Source of the DNA: Cordilura impudica
Lineage: Eukaryota; Arthropoda; Insecta; Diptera; Scathophagidae
NCBI GenBank assembly: GCA_963682025.1
Contig: OY821518.1
Span: 128,910,543-128,974,542 of the forward strand
Reading direction: 5' to 3'
DNA length: 64,000 nucleotides
The notes under the pieces: generated by a model
The model's database searches: none
Seen by the model: only the letters and a program-made list of their open reading frames with translations
What the model was told of the DNA's origin: nothing
Made by a program: the position numbers and the translations under genes
Part shown: piece by piece, positions 57,695-64,000 of the stretch
Layout: every line of letters begins with the position of its first letter
Numbering within the stretch: position 1 is the stretch's first letter

Positions 57695-58045
57695 AAAACA
57701 AAAACGATTTCCTGTGACCGATGTTTTGTTCTACCATTTAATCCCGATTTTGACAAGACGCATATTTTTTTAAAGGTATTTCTTTTTAGCTGTTCACCAT
57801 ACTTATAGATTATTAAATTTTTGCCTTTATTATGAGTAAAGTGCATTTAAAGTTTCTACTAACACATACATAAAATTATACAATGCTATGTGCGTGTTTA
57901 TTAGCTTTGTGTTTGTATGTGTGTGTTCGTTATTCACAATAATAATAAACCAAAAAAGTGTTGGTTTGTGAATTGGATAAATTGAAAAAAATTTGGCTAG
58001 AATTTGCACTCGAATTTCGATCGCTGGAATCTGCTAGTATTAATT
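57695..58045 (-). mobile_element. 5'-truncated LINE 3' end, copy B
   Basis: Reverse complement of the LINE 3' end at 20340-20690 and close to copy A: GAAATTCGAGTGCAAATTCT through the UTR to CATCGGTCACAGG. It shares the same 5' breakpoint region, CTAGCAGATTCCAGC, with copy A. Confidence 0.75.
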
Positions 58046-58509
58046 ATAATATTAAATGTAATATGTCTGAAATATGCATATGCAGCATTCATCGTCACTG
58101 GGAAGCACTTAGGTACTATTATGCCGCAATAGAAGCTAATTAGATTTAAAAAAAAAACCCTATTAGGAGGATTTACACCGTAGCTATCAGCAGGAGTGCG
58201 GAGCCAAGGAGCAGGTTTTTTTTGATAGCGAGGAGCCAGGAAAACTAAATTGACTACGACTCGAGAATTAACCGTATTTTTTGAATTTAATTAATTTGTA
58301 AAACAATGGATAGAATCCTGTAGAGAAACAGGGAGCGCCACCTTTTATTTTTGTATGGCAAGATTTAATAAATTTAACATTTGTCTCCCAATTGTCTTAA
58401 GAACAATGAACTGGTTGAATGGTTAAGGGAGAATATTACTGAGAACCAAATGAATTGTATCTTCACTGAGCTCAGCATTTTGTATCGAAAAAGCCAAAGT
58501 TAAATAAAA
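58046..58509. other. Short spacer
   Basis: No gene is supported. GGAGTGCGGAGCCAAGGAGC near 58190 is a small purine-rich quasi-repeat. Confidence 0.35.
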
Positions 58510-59319
58510 CAAGTAGGAAAATTATAGTCGGTCTAGACCGACTATACGATACCCTATACCATGCGTTTAGAGACCCTATCTCTTAGGCCCAACTAACTGG
58601 ATATAGAAAATAAGCATAAACCTAATTTGAGTGGGATTTTTATTAATTTATTCGGCTGCAGATATGAAAAAGTTCATATCGGATGCTATATCTAATTGGG
58701 GACTAGGCCCAAAAATGGACCGATCCTGAACATGTTTGGTAAAGTCTCTTGTATTTTGCAAAAATATATATAAACAAAATTTGAATAGAATCAGTGCAAT
58801 ATTTTTGTTTTTTGATAGATTTAAGTGAAGATCGGGAAACAGTTCTGTATGGGGCCTTTGACTAAGAGTTGTCCAATAGGGATCATTTTTGGACTGCTGA
58901 TAAATGGATGTGATAAATTCATACAAACCCAATTTGACCAAGATTTACATGATAATTTGGATCTTATGGCAATTTATGTCGATTTCATAAGGGTCATTTG
59001 TATGGGGGCTAGGTCTGATCATTGACCGATTCCCACCAATTTCAACAGCATTCATCCTATGGCCGATGAAAGCTTACATACCTAATTTCATCAAAATATA
59101 TGCATATTTTCGACCTGCAGTTTGATTACAAGCTTTACATGGACACACAGACGGACGGACGGACGAACGGACGGACGGACGGACATCGTTTAATCGAATC
59201 AGATAGTGATTCTGATTCGATCGGTATAATAAAAGATGGGTCTAGGTCAAATATTTTTGGTAGTTACAAACAGCAGCACAAAGTCATTATACCCAAACCA
59301 CATAGTGGTATAGGGTATA
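58510..59319 (+). repeat. R1 dispersed repeat, copy 10
   Basis: Full-length with an intact GGTCTAGACC palindrome near 58535, (GGAC)n interrupted by a CGAA unit at 59153-59184, and the end CACATAGTGGTATAGGGTATA. One of the least diverged copies, close to copies 5 and 7 in inverted comparison. Confidence 0.9.
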
Positions 59320-60035
59320 AATATCACACATACGGAAATCAGTTGTTTTTGAAGATATTAAAACTTCGCATACAGCACCCTGTACATACAGTGAGCGTCA
59401 AAAAACCAATTTTTAATTTTTTTTATTGTCTAATTACAAAGTTATTATCGACTTATGATAAAGAGTAATATCACAGAGTTTACTACTGTACCATTTAGAG
59501 ATTGTCTACTATAAAACGAGATCCCAATTGAAATCAAATACAATATTCCCAGCACAAAAGAAGTAAACAGTTGTAATATGTAATACATACGCTTTTTTAT
59601 ATATCGGGGAAGAACCTAAACTTTCATATTTTTCACTTTACTAAAAATATTCTTAAATTGATTTGTACGAATTAATAATAACTAAAAAGAAGTACAAGAA
59701 ACTAATCTCACTATGGGAAAGCCAACATCGTTATTTTGTTATAATTAACATACAGTGACTTCCAAAACTGTTCATTAAGACATAGAATTTAGAATTTCTT
59801 TCAATAAAAGTTATTTATAACAACAATCTCTTAACCTTTTCTTATATTGAATTCGGTAAATATTGTCTTAAAAGTAAGTGATACAAAATACAAGTAAAAA
59901 AACAAATAGATTTTTGTGAACACTTTTGTGAGTTTGTGAACATTGGCTTAAATTAATTATTAAAAAGTTATTTTTATAGTAAACTAGCTGGACCCGGCAA
60001 ACGTTGTTTTGCCCTCAATGAATTTTTTATTTTAG

Positions 60036-60350
60036 TTAGAATCTGTATATACCTATATAAATTGTTTGACGAAGATCTCCAGATAATAAAATGAGAGCTC
60101 CACCAAAAAGTCTTTCATTGCCTTTCAAATCTTTTAAAGTTCTATGTAATGCTTCTAAGGAATGTTTGTGAGCCATGGTACATTCATCCCAAATAAAAAT
60201 ACTGCATTTTTGCAGAACTTTTGCCACACCGGAATGTTTTTTGATATTACAGACGGCATTCTCATGTTTTTGTACGTTTAACGGTGATTTGAGTGCTGAA
60301 TGAGCTCTGCGACCACCATGCAATAATGTAGCGGCTTCTTCCTTCCTTTT
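60036..60350 (-). pseudogene. Helitron Pif1-helicase remnant
   Basis: About 100 codons of the Rep-helicase protein of an autonomous Helitron. From 60348 downward the frame reads KEEAATLLHGGRRAHSALK (the motif around Ia), then IFIWDECTMAHKHSLEALHR with the Walker-B-like DE. LILLSGDLRQT (motif III) follows. It stops soon after (IYIGIYRF). The Walker A region, Rep nuclease and C-terminal motifs are deleted, so the element depends on helpers. Confidence 0.85.
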
Positions 60351-60479
60351 TGGTTGGAATATTTATATATAAAATCGTTTGTGAGTTTATTTATTAAAAT
60401 TTATATAAATTTGACAACTCATTATTTTTCGAACGACAGCGCCATCTACCGGGTCGAATAAAAAAATGTTTCTAACAGA

Positions 60480-61220
60480 CGTATATGTGCATTCTTAGTT
60501 TCATTAAAATCACACCATAAATAAGAATATTCGAAATAACTTTACCCCAGTGCCACCTATCGGGTCCATTTATACACACAAATATTTCTTATGACGAAAC
60601 ATACGTTCGTTCTGAATTGCAGTCAAATCGCGCTGAAAATAAGAATTTTGTTTTTAACTTGACCCCAACGCCAGCTAGAGGGTTAAAACTGAAAAAAACA
60701 CAGAAGAGCTCGAACCGAACCTATGGTGGAAATCCTATCTCGACAGCTCTTATGGTTCCGGAGATCATTCGTTACAAACAAATGCACCAACGTTTTTATA
60801 TATACGCCACGCCCCTTTGCCCACTAACAACTTTATATAGTTAAGGACTTATTATTTCGCAAAAATATCTTTTTGTGAAAATTTCATGACGATCCTTCTA
60901 GTAGTTTAGAAGATATTAAGATTTTTTTTTCTAAAGGGGGCGTGGTCCCGCCCACTTTTCTTCTTGTATGTATTTCTATTCATGCTAATACCATATGTAC
61001 CAAATATGACCGCTGTAGGTCAAAAATTCCCGCAATATGACTTTTTAAATTTTGGGTTATATGGGCGTGGCACCGCCCATTTGTCCCATCAAAAATTTAT
61101 ATAGCCTATTATTCCTTCCAAAGTCACAGTAACACGCTGTGAAAATTTCAGGAAGATCGGTTCAGGGGTTTAGCCTCCTATAAAGCACAAACAAACATAC
61201 ATTCATTTTTATATATATAG
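60480..61220. other. Noncoding part of the inner Helitron unit
   Basis: No frame of note. GGGCGTGG and CCGCCCA motifs recur near 60945 and 61065, and GAAAATTTCAGGAAGATCGG at 61140 is shared with the Helitron at 14600. Confidence 0.5.
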
Positions 61221-61571
61221 ATTGAAAGCAGATACCATATTGAAAGCAGATTAATTATAATTTAAGGCAAAATGGGGCGAAAAAGGGGGATTTGGTAATA
61301 AAAAAATGTATGGCTACCTTACCTGTAGATAAAAAGCGTATAAAACTTTAGGTACATATTAAAAAAAAAAGTATTTTGTATAGCAAACGTTGTTAGTGGT
61401 ATAAGTAAGTATCTGAATTAAAAAAAGAGGGCGGTTAAGTGGGCGTGGTTCATAGTTATATGGCGACGTTAACAGTATTAAGAGCAATATACTACCAAAA
61501 ACAAAAAAATCCGTTGGAAGGAACAAATTTGTACAAAGAACAAAAAGTTTAAAACTTTCAAACAAAATTTG

Positions 61572-61640
61572 GCGTGAAAATTGGCGTGAAAGGGGGCGTG
61601 AAAGGGGGCGTGAAAGGGGCGTGAAAGGGGGCGTGGAGTA
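61572..61640 (+). repeat. Short tandem repeat GGCGTGAAAGGG
   Basis: Five to six units of 11-13 bp, variants of GGCGTGAAAGGG, occur inside the outer Helitron unit. Confidence 0.85.
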
Positions 61641-61908
61641 AGAAATGTTTATTTCTACCTCGCCTGGAGTATAATGTGTATACAATTTGAAGTAAATCTG
61701 TTAAAAATTATGTGGGAGCAATTAATTTTAAAAAAGTAGGCGTAAGAGTGGGCGTGGTCGAAAAAAAGGTACTCGATTAATCATGCCAGAGCCCAGTTAA
61801 ATGCTGTGAAAATTTCAGAAAGATCCGGTCAGAGGTTTGGTCTCCTATAAGGTACAAACAAACAAACAAATAAACAAACACACATTCCATTTTATATATA
61901 TATTTAGA

Positions 61909-62879
61909 TATGACCACCATTAGCTTTGATAACGATCTGGAGCCTTTTTCGCATACTATTTATTAAATTTCATAAAATTTTGGGTCATCGCTCATTCGCC
62001 ACTGCCCAAAGCTCCTCTAGATTTTTCGGAACTGAACTTCTCGTTATAATTTTCCTTTTTCAGATATTCCATATTTTTCTATTGGATTGAGGTCCGGGGA
62101 TTGTGAGGGCTAATCCATACACTTATTATTATTCTTCTGAAACCACCTAATGGCCACCGGCCTTATGCGTTGGATAATTATCATCCTGCAATAAAAACGG
62201 TGTCACCTGGTTCACAACCAACAACTTCGAGACTAGACAGGTAGAAATTTATAAAGATTTCAATATAATGTTCTGCCTTCATTACACCATCAATTTAGCG
62301 AAGGATTCTTAACTTTTCTCCTTGGAAGCAACCCCAGATCATTAAGAAACCTTCTTCAAATTTCATTGTCTCTTGAATATTACGCGATGTGATACCAACT
62401 TTTGTATCATACCATGACCAAACCCTGCCATCGGAGCCTAATCGATTTATTTTCGATTCGTCGGACCATGTTACTAGGTTCCAGTGTTCAACCGTCCAAT
62501 TCACATGTTCTTTTGCGAATTTTTGACGAGTGGCTCGGTGCTTAGTTGTTAAAAGGGGCTTGTTAATTTTTGTTTTTGCTCTCAGTCCGCTGTCTCTGAG
62601 ACATCTTCGAATTGATTGATTGGACACATCAATTTGTAGAGTTTCCCTTAGGCCTTTATTGGCATCTGTAGCGTTCTCAACGGCTCCTGACAGTACAAAA
62701 CGTCTCACTATTCTTTATTCTTTTTAACGACTTCAACGATATTTTTCCGGAGCTTTGAAACAACCCCAATAGACGTACCATATTTTCTTCCAATTTCACG
62801 CACAGACTTGCCGCTTAAAATATCTTTTTCTATGTCTCTTTTAATTTGAGTTGGGATAACTTTAGGCATAGTTATTTTG
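61909..62879 (-). pseudogene. Tc1-like transposase, truncated at its stop codon
   Basis: The frame starts at ATG 62879 (MPKVIPTQIKRDIEKDILSG), with a helix-turn-helix block ending in GTSIGVVSKL. A stop follows at codon 57. The frame continues with IRRCLRDSGLRAK, NWTVEHWNLVTWSDESK (first Asp, near 62460) and RVWSWYDTKVG. FEEGFLMIWGCFQG follows. In shifted frames come LLQDDNYPTHKAGG (second Asp, near 62180) and PSQSPDLNPIE (third acidic position, Glu, near 62085). The last codons read KANGGHI and are cut by the Helitron. Several shifts make it inactive. Confidence 0.85.
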
Positions 62880-63201
62880 GCTAAAACAATTGATATTTGT
62901 ATTTCAACTCAGAAAATATATATTTCAAATACCATATAATAAAATACGATTAATTTTAAATTGCTTTGATGTTGAATGCAACTACACGGAATTTCGAAAA
63001 AAAAAAAACCTAAATGGCTTGTCAGTTACACAATAACGGAACAATACAAGTGTTTTTCAAAGAGTGACGCTGAACATATGTTACTAGTATACCAACAAAC
63101 ATAAAAATCATAACATAAACCTATGTACAATTTATTGAGCACTATATAATTATTGTAATACAAAAAAATATTTCTTATGAACAGTTTTGGAAGTCACTGT
63201 A

Positions 63202-64000
63202 CATCAATATTTTTTATTATTTTTTTTACATTGATATATGAATAAAAATATTTATTTAAGCCTTAGCTACACTATTGCTGAAGAATGAAATCAGAAATCA
63301 TCAATGCTTCTTGAGTTATAGCTGAAAAGCTAAGATCACTAATACCAAGATAAGGAAAAATTATATAAGGTAATAAAAAATTTTGGCCTGAGAACGCCAA
63401 ACCCTTTGGAGGTTTTTCTATGCTGAACTAGTACTATCATCCTGAATTGGAGTTACTCACCCCCAGACAATGACTCCAAAAATTTTCCACAGTGTAATTA
63501 ATGATGCCGCCTGTTTTTCGAATTTAATAAAACAGGGTTCAATACTCTATATATGGCTTACATCTTCAAATTTATTTAAATATTTCATAAAATGTTAAAC
63601 TAAACTCTAGGTTACGTTAGGTTAGATAAGATGGGTCGCCCACGCTAAGACGAGTGCAATCGGAATACAAAGTGTCGGAAATGCAGAGATAGGAAAAGAG
63701 ATAGATAAAGTAGGAGTATGGAAAAGAAAAGAAAGAAAACAAAACTCTACATAAGCACTTCTACTTAGTTGGCAACTAAAAGTGGAGCATTTCATTTATT
63801 TGAAATTATAAAATTTTCATTAGCGTAAACAATTTTTTTTAAATCATTAAACATAAAGCCGATACAAGATTTAATTATAACATCGCTCTTTGTCATCGTA
63901 AAATTGTGAATTTAATTTCGCCAACAGAATGTCAAACAATAGTTAAAAAAAAATGAAAACGAAAATCCTCTAAGCAATATACACATGCTACGCCTACAGT
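63202..64000. other. Right flank without recognised gene
   Basis: No coding region is supported. AGGTTACGTTAGGTTAGATAA, then GGGTCGCCCACG near 63609, recalls a dispersed dipteran TTAGGTTAGG-type repeat, but one copy is not enough to call it. Confidence 0.4.

Larger units (their letters stand above)
59984..61908 (-). mobile_element. Composite Helitron with two 5' termini
   Basis: On the minus strand the 3' end is CCGGGTCCAGCTAG (CTAG at 59984-59987), followed by T of the host Tc1. The outer 5' end is TCTAAATATATATATAAAAT at 61908, preceded by A. A second, inner 5' end, TCTATATATATAAAAATG, lies at 61221. Blocks next to both (GAAAATTTCAG, AGATC, GTTTAGCCTCCTATAA-like, ACAAACAAAC) correspond, so a partial second unit is joined head to tail. 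GGGCGTGG and CGCCCA motifs resemble those of the Helitron at 14600. Insertion is between A and T, as expected. Confidence 0.82.
59751..63201 (-). mobile_element. Tc1-like element split by a Helitron
   Basis: Inverted ends TACAGTGACTTCCAAAACTG (59751) and CAGTTTTGGAAGTCACTGTA (ending 63201), with TA at both edges; the match extends to CTGTTCAT. The transposase lies on the minus strand near the right end. Without the Helitron (59984-61908) the element measures about 1.53 kb, normal for Tc1. Confidence 0.9.

Noticed and set aside
60617..60844. 75-codon plus-strand frame
   Set aside because: Lies in noncoding Helitron sequence; no motif.
63600..63740. TTAGGTTAGG-type dispersed repeat
   Set aside because: Only one weak instance here and no second copy to compare.
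1..64000. CRISPR arrays, bacterial operons, riboswitches or Shine-Dalgarno signals
   Set aside because: Composition, mini-me repeats, Helitrons and LINEs show a eukaryotic nuclear sequence; the tandem repeats lack CRISPR-type repeat-spacer structure.
1..64000. tRNA or snRNA genes
   Set aside because: No complete cloverleaf was seen; the only B box (57517) lacks an acceptor stem.

Overview
The window reads as nuclear DNA of a higher fly (Diptera; a calyptrate such as a blow fly or house fly relative is my inference). It is strongly AT-rich. It carries one clear host gene, an intronless M13 (neprilysin-like) metalloprotease at 42175-44208 on the minus strand. Almost everything else recognisable is transposon: Tc1/mariner elements of several catalytic classes, Helitrons, non-LTR retrotransposons, a PIF/Harbinger remnant, foldback elements, tandem repeats and a dispersed Helitron-like or mini-me-like family with a (GTCC)n core.

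Layout. 1-4929: AT-rich, no gene. 4930-9770: two mariner relatives (4930-6191, 6878-7740), a duplicated repeat, a GC-rich tandem array (8101-8730) and a CAG microsatellite. 11677-13735: R1 family copy 1 and a DD41D mariner. 14030-20690: a three-level nest, with a jockey/CR1-type LINE split by a composite Helitron (14600-20111) that was itself invaded by a nearly complete RNase-H-bearing LINE (16150-19821, 9-bp target duplication). 21110-23800: a degenerate array of short A/T units interrupted by other repeats. 27759-30070: a PIF/Harbinger remnant carrying two R1 copies in tandem. 30130-41590: another LINE, an unclassified DNA transposon with about 320-bp inverted ends (33085-35561), mini-me, a mariner (36063-37362) and a 2.2-kb foldback element (37367-39566) with a loose third arm. 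42175-44208: the M13 gene. 45241-51904: mini-me, R1 copies, a MITE and a deleted DD37E element abutting a DD41D mariner. 52022-55174: a degenerate LINE carrying two insertions, then a foldback MITE. 57440-58045: a SINE-like segment with a hammerhead-like ribozyme fold, then a LINE 3' end. 58510-63201: R1, then a Tc1 element split by a composite Helitron with a residual Pif1 helicase segment.

The elements do not form a pathway; their value is a readable insertion history. Where an insertion can be removed on paper the interrupted reading frame closes, as at 14600/20111, 28292/29859 and 59984/61908, which supports the boundaries. No transposase or reverse transcriptase here looks fully intact. 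All family assignments come from motif reading without database searches.
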